Of a stretch of DNA of 64,000 nucleotides, positions 35,183 to 48,164 are shown piece by piece (the first letter of the stretch is position 1; each line of letters starts with the position of its first letter). The stretch lies in NCBI RefSeq assembly GCF_947623445.1, contig NC_135242.1, forward strand, positions 4,464,001 through 4,528,000. Reading direction: 5' to 3'. A program made the position numbers and the translations under genes. Source of the stretch: Clavelina lepadiformis. Lineage: Eukaryota > Chordata > Ascidiacea > Aplousobranchia > Clavelinidae. A model generated the notes under the pieces. It was not told where the DNA came from. It searched no databases and saw only the letters and a program-made list of their open reading frames with translations.

Positions 35183-37019
35183 ATGGTATCTGTTGTCAGA
35201 TATTTGTTTATGGTGATCAATATCTTATACGTGGTAAATAAAATCTTGCTGGATAATTTTTGACAAATATTAAACTGACTAAAGGCAAAGCAATTCTTTT
35301 TTGTTAACTGTGCACAATATGAAAACGGATATTACGTCTACGTAATTGGAATGTATGTTCTTTTCCAGTTTTTTGGGGCAGTTTTGGCAGCTTTTGCGTC
35401 ATGGCTTCGAAGTGCTTCTCCGATTCGTGAGGTGTTGAACGCAAATAGCACAAGTCTGATTGTCATCGGTTTCATTCTGGGAGCAGGAATTTTGCTCATG
35501 ATAATTGGTGAGTTTGACCTTTCTCTTTTTTATCGTTGCTATAAGTATAAGCGTTTGTTAAGGTCTTTCGCCGAGATGGTAACGAGCTCAATCTTTAAAA
35601 CCGAATCCAACGTATAACTGACCACTAACCAGATACTTGAAGTCTGAGTTAGGCCAGGAAAAAGAACCCGAAAGTTAAACTTACAAAATGAGTCAAAAAT
35701 ACGCGGCATGGCCGCAACAAAACACTCTAATGGACTAACCGCTGTGATAGAAGTCGTATCGTGTAAAGCAGCTATTTTGTTTGCAAGAAAAAACAAGTGG
35801 TTTCATAGCTACAGTGAAACGAAAATACACCGTTACTTTTAACATTTTAAAAAATGTTTTTGTCTTGGCCGAATTGGGCCCAACAACTTTTGCAAACTTA
35901 ATCCCAAACCCGAGCCTGACCCAAAAAGCTCGGCCCGACTTCGACTTTGGTTTTACAACCTAAGCCAATACTTGTCCAAGAATGAACAGCTATAAATCGA
36001 TATTTTGCAGGTGTGTGCGGCGCTCTAGGAAATGTTCATCGGAGCAAACCGATCATGGGAACGGTAGAGCATTTATTTTAGTCTAATTGTTAAGCTCCAT
36101 TAGACTATTTTCTGTTTTAACTCTGACTGGTTTGTTAAAGGAGTCAGTTGTTATAATGCTACAATATTTTAGGTTTATGTGCAACGGTTTGAGTAATTGT
36201 TTTTAGTATGTTGCCATCGCTGGATCGTTATTGATAATTGAGATCACACTTGTGGCATACACGGTGGCCAACAAACAGGCTATAACGGATCAAGCTGCCA
36301 CCACATGGACGTCAATATCAGATTCTCTCAAATTTCTGATTCAAGATCGGGTAAAGATTCGTTTGATAAGTTACGAGATTTAATAAGTATTTAATAAGTA
36401 TTAATTTTACAGCCTATACATGTGTTTATGTACATAGTTTAGCTGCTGTGGATATACAAGCTACACAGAATGGAGTGGAGTTTACGACAATTCTTGCCTT
36501 TCCGACGTAGCAACTAGTACACCTTGGGCGGTAAGACTGTTTGATAGACACTGATCTGTAAACAGGCTCTAGATTTAGTGGTAGTTTTAAAATAATAGCA
36601 AAATGCAGTGTCGAAACTGAAAGGATGGAACTTAAAACATTGTCATTAACAGACTGGCTGCTACAATGCTGTTATTACCTGGCTTGACCAAGACGCCGTA
36701 ATGCTTGGCGGAATTGTAGGTGGAATAATGGCTTTGACGGTAAGTTTGCCATCAATCTAATTACTAATAGATACGAGCGTCTTTCTCACCATAATACATT
36801 GCTCTTGAACGCCAGCTAACGGTTGTATTGAAATGGCAAATCTAGGTCTGCCAGCTTATCCTGTCCAGCAAGTTGCTCTACGATATTGTGAAGAGTGAAA
36901 AGTCGGGGGTTCCCCTCGCAAACACCGAATACGATCGAACGACGACACCGCCAAAGAAAGATAAAGCTCAGTTGATTGGGCCCAGCGCAGACACCAGTCA
37001 AGCGTCCTCCAATTTCTAG
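35183..37019 (+). CDS. Tetraspanin B, intact right-arm copy
   Basis: Seven exons join to 246 aa: 35183-35233, 35369-35507, 36011-36063, 36207-36350, 36438-36530, 36653-36739 and 36846-37019. Exons 1-3 and 6 have exactly the same lengths as in tetraspanin A (51, 139, 53 and 87 nt), so A and B are old paralogues. TM1 is split over exons 1 and 2, TM2 is VIGFILGAGILLMIIG, TM3 is VAIAGSLLIIEITLVAYT, and the loop carries FSCCGYTSYTEW and TGCYN. TM4 follows, with a C-terminal tail ending SSNF. The loop before CCG is short (about 24 residues) compared with typical tetraspanins. AATAAA lies at 37336-37341. Exon 1 is in the unique spacer; the other exons are in the duplicated arm. Confidence 0.87.
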
Positions 37020-38039
37020 AAAGAACTGCAAAAGCTTTTTACTTCCAACTGTCGCTCGTGCCATCAACCATACCAACTTTACACAAAGTAGCAAACCTTC
37101 CAAATATGGTAAAATCATGAAACTGCATCTAGCATGTATAGTGCATTGTCACCGTGATTCCGTTTTTTGACTGCATTTTGCAAAAAAGGAATCTCGAAAG
37201 TATCGCGTCGCCGGTTGCGATTTCGAAAACGGGGATATTTTGATGTCGTTGTCACATCCAGTTACAAATTTCAGTTTATTTAGTTTTATAAAATGAATTC
37301 CTAGAATCATTTATTGTAAAATACGGATGTGCTTGAATAAACTATTAACGACAATGAAAGGCGAAAAACTTAAAACTATATTCACAAAACTGCAAAAAAT
37401 AATACTCATATGTAAGAGTTTTGTGGCAGAGTCACTCTTCACCAAAATACTTAAAACTGCTATATTTTCAAAAAAGGTCACAAAATGCTTTGTTACACAA
37501 AATACCCGTTTTGAGAAAGGCTTATAAAGTTGTTAAAATCGAAATTGAAAAGTACAACTTCGCATTTTTTTGTGGAAGCGTATTGTTTGTTTTTGAACAT
37601 TTACTGATGAAGAGGGAAAGAATGATGCTAACCTTGTTGTATTAAAATAAATGGAGGAGCATGTCACATACAATAAACATATAATCAACAAACTCAATAA
37701 AAAATCAGCAACTCACATACAATCAACAAACAAGAAAAAAGTGGCAGAGCCTGAAATTTAAAACGTACAAGGTGGTAACTATAGTGGTGCTACAACGAGG
37801 AAAGGTTGATACATCCACTTTAGAAACCGTCTAGTCTAGTCTTTGAGTTTACAGTGTGTGGATAATGCCCAGTTTTAAATTAACGTAGAACGCTACGACA
37901 TCAAGAACATAAACAGAAAGAACGATGTTTTTCAGGTGAAAAAAATTACATAAAAGACGTTACAAAGTCAATAAAACAACTTCTACAAGGTCTGCTTTTA
38001 AACACCATGACGTACCCCAGATTATCTTTTTATGACGAG
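37020..38039. other. Region between the convergent tetraspanins B and A'
   Basis: This holds the 3' UTRs of both genes. The part up to about 37670 was lost from the left arm; from there to 38039 it matches left-arm sequence downstream of tetraspanin A. No further gene was recognised. Confidence 0.5.
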
Positions 38040-40887
38040 CTAGGTGTCATCAAAATAGGATTCATCGTCATAAGCTTGATTCGTGTTTTGGTTTCTTTCT
38101 CGTTCGATTGTGACATCATCGGATGGAACTTTTTTCCTCCTGATAAAATCGCTCCTTTCCGATCTTTCCACATTAACAGCATCCCGAATCAATATACCAG
38201 TAACGATGATTTGAAAAAGCTGAAAATGTAAAAGAAAACTTTAAACGTTTTCTGTTAACGTTTGCCAAATGTGACTATGACGATGCCACAAACCATTTAC
38301 AGCCACAACACCAATAGTAATAATGGATAACGCCACTGTCAGTAGTGTGGTGTTATATTCGACAGCCTACCCTATGTTTATATTCGGTATTTCGGTAGCT
38401 TGCACCACACAACTTCCTTGCCTGCACATAGAGCTCGTCTGTGCATTTTCGAGTGTAAGAATGACTAGGTTGGAGACTTAGTCTTAAAGTATCCAAAACT
38501 GACTTTATACAGTAACCAATGTATCTTCAGTCACCAATGCAACTTACCTCTATTAGTAACACAACACCCAAAACTATTGCCATCACTATTGCATTGTCGC
38601 GGAAATAATTTAGCAATGCTTGCGAACATCCAACCTGAAAAAACAATGATGTATGTCGTTAAGAAAACAGAAAAGTTTTACTTTGAGCTTTTACAATTTT
38701 TAGCGGGTTACCAAAGCATAAAAACCTAAAGGTAATTAAGAATAGAATGTTACTTACATCCCATGGCTCAGTGCTATTGGCCAGGCACGATTCGTCATAG
38801 ACCCCGTTCCACTCCGATGGGTTTTGATAACCGCAGCAATCAAACTGCAATTGCAAGCCGTTAAAGTCACCCACATTACGCTTTGCTTGCAATAAAGAAA
38901 CTTGAAGCAATTGTTCGTGAACATAATCGGGCAAAAAAATCTGTCTCAAGGAGTAGAATTGATCCAATAACGTACCCGAGACTGAGTTGCAAATTTGGTG
39001 GCATTCGTTAATTCGACCCACACCACTTCGAGACTGGCGACGAATTGATTGGCCCCAACCACTGCTGTGTAGATAATCAACGCGATTTCAGCCCCAATGA
39101 AGATAACCATAATTGCAATGTACTATGTGGGAAAAGAAGGACAGAATAACTCATACAAAGCAGTAAATAATGATAAGTAAAAAAAAGTAATAGGGCCTAC
39201 ATTATATTCTGTAATGATTCTCAATACTTACAGTGCCCAGCAAGCATTTGTTTTTGTAACACGCACCAAACATTCCACACAAACCTAAAAGAAGTATTAA
39301 ATCTGTAAACCTCAATCGTTAAGGGATAATCTAATCTGACTACATTTTAAATAAAATAGTGCCTTTTACCTACCTACAAAAAGCAGCACCCCTCCGAGTA
39401 TTAGACCTCCATAAAATAGGAAGTCCGTGTATGCTACCTTGTCGACCACTTCCTGAATTACCGGTACATAACGAACCCAAAAAGCAAAGGCCACACTTAT
39501 GGCACCAATAACCTACAAACACAAAGTATCCAACACCTATAGTAACGCAGAAGCAGTTGACTAAACGTAAGCTTTATAGGATCAAAATAATCTGCGATCT
39601 GTTGTGAGGTTTGGATCTGGATATTTGTCCTTGAAGGATGGTAAAAAATACAGATTTTGAGATTATGGGGTTTACTAAACGTTGCCAATGTACTTTCGCC
39701 CTTACATACTTCAGGAAATTATTGTTATTCTTTTGTGTTGCTGTGTTAGGGTGAAAATACAACTCAGACGTGTAAAAGAATGATTCACTAATACCAACCG
39801 TGAGATCTCAAAAGTAAATACTGTATTACGTAGTCACTGTTTTTATATGGCTGAGAGCACTTCTCAAGTGGATACGTCATGTCTATCATGTGACGTGACA
39901 TTCGTTGCTATTTGCTCAGGAACGAGAACTAGAAATGGCGACCTTTGTTGACATAGAACGAAGTGCCTTCGCCTTTTTTTCAGCGCGCCAAGTAAGTTAA
40001 AAGGGATTCCTAAGTTAGTTTGAGACATGTGAGAGTTACTAAATTTTACGACATTAATCTTTAACTCGGCCAGCCATATTTTAAACTATCACCAGCGTTT
40101 GTGAAGCTTTAGTAATGTTGTGTATAAATACATAAAACTTATAGCGAATAAAGTAGCGTTTGCTAATAGCTTGTATTACGACATTAGCTTGATAAAAAGT
40201 CACTTTCATTAAAGCCGAAACGGTTAGATGTTTAAACAAACCTGGTCGTATACTCCGGCAGGCTATGCTCTTGGTTGAATAAAATTACAAGCAAAACCTT
40301 TCTACTACTAACGACATTAAAAAGAGTATGATGTTTGTTAACCGTCACAATTTGAGGGAGAGCACGATTCGAACAATGGAATCGAGTTTGTCGCTTGGTT
40401 AAAATTTACTACTCCATTGTTGAGCAAATGAGAAAATATTGAAAGAGACCAACATCCCTGCGTTGAAATTTTAAAATTAATTTTGCAACAAATTTATACC
40501 ATGCTGTGGGGGCCATAATACGAAATATTCTAACTATTTCACACCCATTTTCTTCTTGTCTTATATTCTTAAAATTGTCTTATTATACTGACTGTCATAA
40601 ATGACATGATAAAAACAATATTCGTACTAAATTTCTTAATTCAGCATCCTAGCTATCGGCATTGTAATCGTGAGACCATCTCCCTGGTAAATGTAACTCA
40701 TCACCATAACTGCCAAGTTAACGGAGGACGAATCAATAAACTTTACAATTAAAACGGAGCAAACTACTACACAAGCACCATAAAAGCAATACATATTCAT
40801 TATATGAAATTGTTTATGAAACAAACGATAACTCACCGCAAACAAGACGTTGAACACGACGAAAAAATACTTAAAACAAGTGTCCAT
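38040..40887 (-). CDS. Tetraspanin A', right-arm copy
   Basis: Seven exons (40837-40887, 39374-39512, 39232-39284, 38976-39122, 38758-38940, 38548-38634, 38040-38219) have the same lengths as those of the left copy and also give 279 aa. All splice sites and the reading frame are preserved. The CCG loop motif (FDCCGYQNPSEWNG) and the acidic tail are present. Replacements relative to the left copy are few and conservative, for example in exon 5 (PDYVHEQ versus PDYIQEQ) and N/S in the loop. Both copies therefore look functional. Intron 1 lacks the left-arm MITE but carries about 580 bp not present on the left. The same 35-nt candidate intron lies at 38941-38975. Confidence 0.88.
39590..40170. 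other. About 580 bp in intron 1 of tetraspanin A' absent from the left arm
   Basis: Left-arm sequence passes from GATCCTATAAAGC to AAGCTAATGTCG within about 40 bases, while the right arm has about 580 bases between the same landmarks. TACGACATTA is repeated at the edges in both arms, so a left-arm deletion between short repeats is at least as likely as an insertion. Confidence 0.6.
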
Positions 40888-42653
40888 AGTTTCTGAGTCC
40901 TTATCATACGGCGGCAGGAGCGGAAAGTAACTTTCGTTTCGTCAGTTTATGACTTTGTTATTTTCAAACAAACCTTATATTATGACCTCCAGTTTACTGC
41001 AAGGGATAATATTGTCTTAGCTGCACTGTAATTCACCATGCAGAATACAATACTGTTCATGCAATCATAGCAATAAGCGTGTGTAACACAGAGCGCTGTT
41101 ATCACCTTGTTATATAATGTCTTCAAGCTAACAATAATAATTGTTTGTTAACTGGCCCATTATGTGTAAGGTAACTGGTCACGCAATTTCTATTTCACTT
41201 CTGCTTCAATAATCCCAACTTATACAGTACTAGTATTTTACGCTCGATGACTTTCTTCACGCAAGCTTGCTGAAAACACAGTATTATAGGTTAAACGCGG
41301 CTGATCTACTGACTGCGATAGGCTTGAAAAGCTGCCTCTTTTTCTAAGCTCATATTAATTTTACGACGTTGTAAGCGTGGTATTAATTTCCCAGGCACAC
41401 ACAATAGCGGAATACAATAACTCACTGACAACAAAAGTTTTTGTTCCCATAACCCTCTACGTTCACGCAATAACGTAACCCGCAGAGCGTGCATAGCAAA
41501 CTTTCTGGTCAGGGCACAACTAACTAACTAACTACTTGTGACCTAATCAGCGCCGCAACAAGCGCTCTGACACTTGAAATTCACTCAAGAAAAACACGAC
41601 TGATAATATACACTTATACAGTACTTTGCAGTGTGCTCCTCGTTCAAGTAGTTTAAGCAAAACCTAACAATGAAAACCGCAGGATGAACGATTTAAGGTT
41701 GCGTAACGTCTCACAACGCAATCTTTTCGCCATCGATTTACTTATTGTTTTGGCATCATCTTAACCTATTTGTGATAACCAAATGTCACCGCCAACTGAA
41801 TGCCAAAACACACACAAGCTGCAGTCTTGAAACTAATTTCAAAGCCATCACTTAGCTCTTGGCGTTTAAGAAACTCTGCCTTGTTGTCTTTACCACTCAA
41901 ACAACTTATGACTGAATATGAATTTCACTTCATATGTTTAGGCAAGGTTGACTTGACAAATATACATTGTACTGTGTAAACATAGCTTTCAGTTGATGTA
42001 GGTATTGCTTTGGCTTCGATGTCGTTTGTGCTGAATTAAAAACTAATCGGGCTTCAATGATTTTTATTATAGACGAGATTGTTGTGCGTGATTCCTGGTA
42101 CATCCACCGTTCTATAGGTCGTTCTGTTATATTTTCTCTGAAGCAGACACAGGGTATGTATAACACAAGAACATGGTGCCCTATAACCAATGCTTTAGCT
42201 ATACTGTTTAAATTATCCAGAAAATCAGTGAAACCTTAGACGTATAGTGAACTTACTGTAAATGCGACTAGCATTAACATACACTGTATGTCATACAGCA
42301 TTAAAATTAGCGCTAAGATATTGTTGTAATGCGACTAGTAATACAATAGTAGAGAAATAATTAATAGTAACAGCAATAAATGTGAGAAACTATTAGGACA
42401 AATGTTTCCTCTGAGTCGTGTAACTTTCTTTTGCTGCAAATCGAACGATATATAAAATAATAATAGTATTATTAACATTGCACCACAGTGAACTTTGAGC
42501 ACAGTTTTTCACAGAGTTTCGTAACTTATGAAAACGTAAGTTTGAATTCAACCAAGTTTTAATGACAAAATTGACAAAAAATGACAAAATGGAGGGTAGC
42601 TGCAAATAATTCTGTAGTTTTATGCATGTTGCGTTTGGAAACAACCAATATAC

Positions 42654-42838
42654 CAGAGGTGGGCAAACTTGTTCAATGAAAGAGTCACTTGCGGAAACCT
42701 ACAAGCAGCAGCAAGCCGCAAAATCAGTAGCGTTAATACAAATACGGTAAACAATGCATAGATAATGAACAATAATGGATATTACTACTCAGCTAGAAGA
42801 GCCGCAAAAAACATGACGGCGTGACGCAGTTTTAATTT
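42654..42838. mobile_element. hAT-type MITE, counterpart of 27025-28158 without the nested insertion
   Basis: CAGAGGTGGGCAAACTTG forms one end; the other is decayed. The interior aligns with the outer parts of the left-arm element and shows an empty TA site where the pogo-type element is inserted on the left. Confidence 0.65.
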
Positions 42839-42932
42839 TGGAATATTTAATTTTCCCATAGAAAAGGCCTCAGCAGTTTTTTATATGAAGGATTCCTTAT
42901 AAAACGACGATTTTATCACAGTTGGTTGAAGT

Positions 42933-43224
42933 CAGGAATGTCCAACCTGCGGCCCGCCTCAGATTTTTGTTCGGCCCGATAGTCATTTTCACTCCAAAAG
43001 TAGTATTTTGAACTCTGAATCTTAGCCTAATTAAAATGTACCAGTCAGCTTTTAGGGGCGCAGTAATAGTACAGTGAGGGAGCAACAGGATTATATATAA
43101 CTATAAGACTCGAAGAATTAAAGCACGCGTTTAGTACTTGGGCAAATTTAATAGGTTCTGCGGCCCATTGAATTATTTCAAGTGACAATGCGGCCCACAT
43201 ATAATAAAAGGTTGGACTTCCCTG
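42933..43224. mobile_element. hAT-type MITE private to the right arm
   Basis: The ends CAGGAATGTCCAACCTGCGG and, inverted, CAGGGAAGTCCAACC are of the widespread GTCCAACC/GCGGCCC type. Flanks GTTGAAGT and GTTTAAAC match at 5 of 8 bases. The left arm reads straight through at about 26950 without it. Confidence 0.68.
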
Positions 43225-43580
43225 GTTTAAACGATGGTTCACGGAAAACAAAATTAATCAGATAAAAATAAATAAATAAATGACTAAGAAGTAAAGTATT
43301 CTTGTAAATCAACAATAAGATCCATTGTTATTGCATAAATGATGAATTATACAGTAAGTGACTTGTCATTTTCAATTTTACAACAGACAACGTCGGTAAT
43401 GCCAAATCTATTTTGTTCAGTTGTGACGTCTAGCGGATAAATGAAATAAAAAGATCTACTTGGAGACGTAATGTTTCTTTCTTAATGTTATTATGCTGTG
43501 GTGTAAGTTTCATCAGCATAACCTTAGCAATGTCGCTCCATTACTTTTTAAGTAATCCGGATAAATTTTTAAAACGTTTT

Positions 43581-46500
43581 TTATATTTGGCACCATCTCG
43601 GACCATGAGCTTCTACTTCCCAAGACTGCCAGGTTTCAAGTAACATGTCAGGAACTTTAACTGGAAAAAATCTAATGTTTCCAAACAGATGTCGCACTAA
43701 CGGCTTCGTCACCCCAGTATTAAAAAACAGTTCCTTGTTGGTTTTAATCGAGTTTGGTGCCGGCTGAAAAATTAAGATATAGAACAAAGCAGATTAATAG
43801 TCAACATTTTTCAAACTTAATTACATATCTGGCGTTTATAATTTCAGCCATAGCCAAACAACCTCAATTCTGTGAGTCTTGGTTACACAACCCGCACAAA
43901 GAACAACATTTTATGATGGATTCATCAATATCCTACGCTAAATTCGACGTTAATATATTGAGCTAAATAAAATTAAAATGATTCGGAATAACGCCGGGTC
44001 CTAACAGCTTTAATTTTACTTCACTACTGGTATAGTGGTAAGCGCAGCTTAAATCCTCTGAAAACCAAACGACTATACAAAACATATACTTTATGAAAGT
44101 TTACCCATACCATAATGTTGCAATCGCCTTCATTAAGTTTTCGCCTCATGTAACCAGTTATCCAAACGTCATCCAGATATAAATATGGCGTTTTTCTCGA
44201 CACCTGAAAAATTCTTCCAGCCATTTCCACCGACATCAAATACATTCCTCCACGGCAATACTTTGGCCAATAACTGTCACTCATTTTTCCATAGGAAATA
44301 TACCATTTGCTCAAAGGGTTGCGGTCCGGAGGGTCTTTTGCTTGGTAGCTATACACACAAACTATTGGCAGTTGTTCATAGCAAGGTCTTATATTAACGT
44401 TCGTGTCTTCTGGTACCAAGAGTGTTTTCATGTACTCAACCAGATTTTCAACATGTACAACCATGTCGTCATCTACAGATGAATAAATCCAATCATGAGT
44501 AAGACTGGAAGATGCCCATTGCATGCCAGCGAGAACTTTTTCCGGTACAGTTCTACAAAAGTTAGTCAGTTGCGATTAAGAGTAAAAAGAACTTGTAATA
44601 ATGAATTAGAGTACAGAGTCAATATTCTGTGTATACAGGTATTATAGTACAACACAGGTATTATAATACAGATTAACATTATATGCACAGATAAGACGGC
44701 ACATGAAAGAGTTTTTATATACTCTGCAGAATCCTCCATATCCATTTGCAAAATGTCTCCGTGATGAGAACTTTCCTCTTCCAAACTACCACGAAGATTT
44801 GGATCTTTTGTTGTCCCCAGGAGAAATACAACCTTTTGAGAAAAATAGCCAAATGAAAGCAAACTCGCCATCACCAAGTTTTCAGTAGATGAGAAAGTAG
44901 TCTACCTCCAGTCTTATGACGTCAACTAGCCTCCAGCTTCCCCAGGTTTGTCGAATTACATCTCTTCGGTCACGGTGTTTAGCGCTGCTTTTTACCATTA
45001 AAACCATCGACCATTTGGCCAAATCTGTAAATAAAAAAACCGTTGTCTTCAGCATAAAAAGCAAATTGGGTGCCGTGAAAAACAGAACTAACATGATACA
45101 AAGTGAACATGATCATGCAACAAAGTAAAGATATAAATTTTAATAGAAGGGTGTGTATAGTCATTTCGAAACTGTATCCGTTGTTTTCAAGCTATCGATC
45201 ACGTTAATTCAACGTCATCGATTGATGCTGTCAAGGTTTTGTACGCCGGAATACCGTAAGGAGAGTTTGGAAATTAGCGAAAAGTGAACGTTACTCACTT
45301 CTGCTCCACCAAGCTTCTTTAATTATTTATGAAAAGAGCAGCTGAAATATAACATTGTGCATTTGAATCTTTTTAGTACAGTGTTGTGAGTTAGCGCCAA
45401 CAGACGGTGGATTTGAATAAACCTACTACAGCAAATCGTACAATCAGATGTCATTAATCTCTAACGGTTGATGACGTGGAGTAAGTCGAATTTGCTCAAG
45501 CCACCTTGTGTGGGCCTAAGCTCAGAATACTGGAAAGAGGCAAATTTCCAAAGTTATACATCAGCTGTTTTTTCATAAATAAGTACTTAAAATTGCGTGC
45601 TAGAGCATACAACACAATGAATCTTCCACTCAAAGTTACCCATCCTTTCTTTACAGTTGTGCCGTGGCTCTGATAATGACCATGGCTGCATCAAGAATGT
45701 TGCCAATTCCCTTTCTTCGTCAGTCTCAGTCATGTACGTTCCATCCACCACCGTTGTGTCGGCGGTTTTAAGGAATTTGATTGGTCGAAGAGGTGCGCAC
45801 TTGGTAGATGTATTTTCGTGAGATTCAGAAGCAGGTTTATCTGAATGAAATTTTACCAGTTACTTTAACAAAACAACAAAACGTCGCCGAAACTTTACAT
45901 CAAGTAACACCAGCTATTTAAGCTACATTGTCTTTTTTATATTCGAAGCAAAACGTTGATTGACAAATGAATAAATTTATTTGAGGTGAGGATTTTCTTA
46001 CTTTTATTGCTTCTCGCATGTTGTGAGATTTGGTGAGAAAATTCTGGGCAATTTTCCCTGCAATATATAAACAATAGTTAGGTCACGTGTAAAATGAGTT
46101 GCCGTTCATAAATGGACTAGGCCACATGTCAGCACTTCACCGCTGTGATTTCCAACTATTTCCTATAGGAATGATGATGCAAAAAATCTCTTTCTGCGGT
46201 AGATGTTGGTAGTTAATTAAAGATTTTGCGCGTGTAGCAATCCTGCGCAGCGATTCGTCGACATTTTGAAGAAATCTAGGACTATTGATCAAGTATTTTT
46301 GCAGTATAATCCTTACATTCTACATAAATTTTAAATCAGTGAACAAAGTGTTCCAAATAACAATCAGGAGACGTTTAACAATGACGTTCATGCTTTCTTT
46401 TTATATTTTCATCTGAACATCACCACAAGCAAATAGTAATAAAGCTGTGAATAAGAGCCTAGTTGTCAGGACAGCCATCTAGAATAGGCCTATTCGGGTC

Positions 46501-46716
46501 AAGGCATTTGTAAAGATTCTGTCTCGGCAACTTAATCTGTTGTACATGCAATAGCAGGTATAGGCAACATTAGTCGTACAAATTTCTATACTGTTTGCGC
46601 ATATCTTACCTTAGTAGCGCTCCAGTGTTCCTTCTGCTACCGATCATCAGGTAAAATAGACACATACAAAGCAGAGCAAGTACTGAGTTCCGAAGTTTCC
46701 AACGGAATATTGACAT
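43581..46716 (-). CDS. GT31 beta-1,3-glycosyltransferase-like gene, copy 3
   Basis: Seven exons give 420 aa: 46610-46716, 46002-46057, 45640-45840, 44906-45024, 44723-44832, 44111-44552 and 43581-43763. Each has the length of the matching exon in copy 2. The membrane anchor, RRDVIRQTWGSW, the VDDDMVVH metal site and LYLDDVWITGYM are intact. Differences from copy 2 cluster around the catalytic exon (for example LPHDW/LTHDW, MSVKMTG/MSVEMAG). At several of these sites copy 3 agrees with copy 1, which suggests the shared state is ancestral and copy 2 changed. Function is as for copy 2: a type II Golgi beta-1,3-glycosyltransferase with unknown substrate. Confidence 0.88.
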
Positions 46717-46872
46717 TCTATAACTACGGTATCCACTTTTGTGAGTAAGATAATTGTTACGGGATATGTCTAAATGATCAAATCAAGAATCTTAAGTGCA
46801 GCATTGGCCAACCTGGAAAAAAGTAGATTTTACATTCAAGATCTATAAGTCTATATAGTCTAGGATCTAGAC

Positions 46873-47398
46873 CAGTGCTTCTCAAACTGGGCCACTTGGC
46901 TCACTAAAGGGGGAATTTTTAATTCCAGGGAGGAAATTTTCTCTAGGGAGGAATTGGGGAGGAAAAACTGTATATGAAAAAAACTTTAAATTTTTAATTT
47001 TATTTGTAACAGAAAAATCCTCTCGAAGAGGTTGTTTAGATGTCTACAATAGTGCGCGAGGACAAGCTCCTTAACTGCAGTGACTGACGTTATAAACGTG
47101 TCTGTTTGGTTCGATATAATGGCTATTGTTTTCTCTTTATTGTTAGTAAGGTACTTATAGAACTAGCTAGTAAGCTAGTGATGAAAAAAAGAGGAACACA
47201 CGATATTTGCGGAGACCTTCGAGCAAAACTCACACGCTTTTCTCCTCGATTTTCTTTATTAACTTCTCAACATGAGGCTCACGGTTCTCACTAACAATGA
47301 GCAACGATTTGTTTGTAAATTTGTTTGGTTATTTTGTGAGAGCGTGCTTTTGCAATTTTGAATTTTACAAATGAATTTTAAAACTTTGAGAACCACTG
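46873..47398. mobile_element. hAT-type MITE private to the right arm, upstream of GT31 copy 3
   Basis: The ends are CAGTGCTTCTCAAACTGGG and, inverted, CAGTGGTTCTCAAAGTTTT, with a perfect 8-bp target duplication ATCTAGAC at 46865-46872 and 47399-47406. The left arm has one unbroken CTCTAGAC at the matching place near 23145. Confidence 0.93.
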
Positions 47399-48164
47399 AT
47401 CTAGACGCTATATACAGTTGGTGTGAGTTTGTTTGAATTTGTTTAAATAAAATCAAACCAGATTACCAGACTGTTTAGAACCTGTTAATACGAACGATTG
47501 GTTAATAACAATGGCTTCCCGTAGTTTCCAAGCTTTATCCACTGTAGCGAATTTAGTAATAAATGCTTGATAGAAACGATCAATAAAGAACTTTCATCCG
47601 TTTAAATTTCGTTTTAACATCGTAATTAGGTTGAAACGTGTTTAGTCGCCACAAGTTCTCATAGAAAGTTCGTGTACCCACAACATCTGCAAACCAAACG
47701 GCGCAACATGCACATATCTTTTGATTATTTATTTGTCTTTTCTACAACATTGGAAATGTGAAAGGAAGAAAGGAAAATCAACATTAATAAATCGCTGAAC
47801 AACACGGTATTATGTTTATACCTTGTCATACTTATAAGGAAGAAGTACCTCACGTAGCTGCTAATACGACAGCTATTGAAGTACTGTAAAGCTTAATAAT
47901 ACGTTTATTATCAAGAAAAACTTGAAGCAAAGTTTTGTAACAACACGGTCCTTCATCCCAGGAATGGCATAAGTGAGTGTGTAACAACCAAACTTAACTG
48001 ATTGTTTCACGTTCACTTTTGCCAAGACTCGAAGCACTAAAAATATCACTAGATGAAAAAGCGACAAGAACAGATGACCAGGAAGACTTAGAAGATTAAG
48101 ACAATTAAAAGATTGATAGTAAGTGCTATGTGTGCGCACATGCGTTTAAAATGGTAAATTCTAC

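Larger units (their letters stand above)
40888..43580. other. Upstream region of tetraspanin A', mirror of 26583-29886
   Basis: Two MITEs are listed separately. Frames at 41306-41494 and 41930-42190 mirror the left arm but have no recognised function. Confidence 0.45.
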
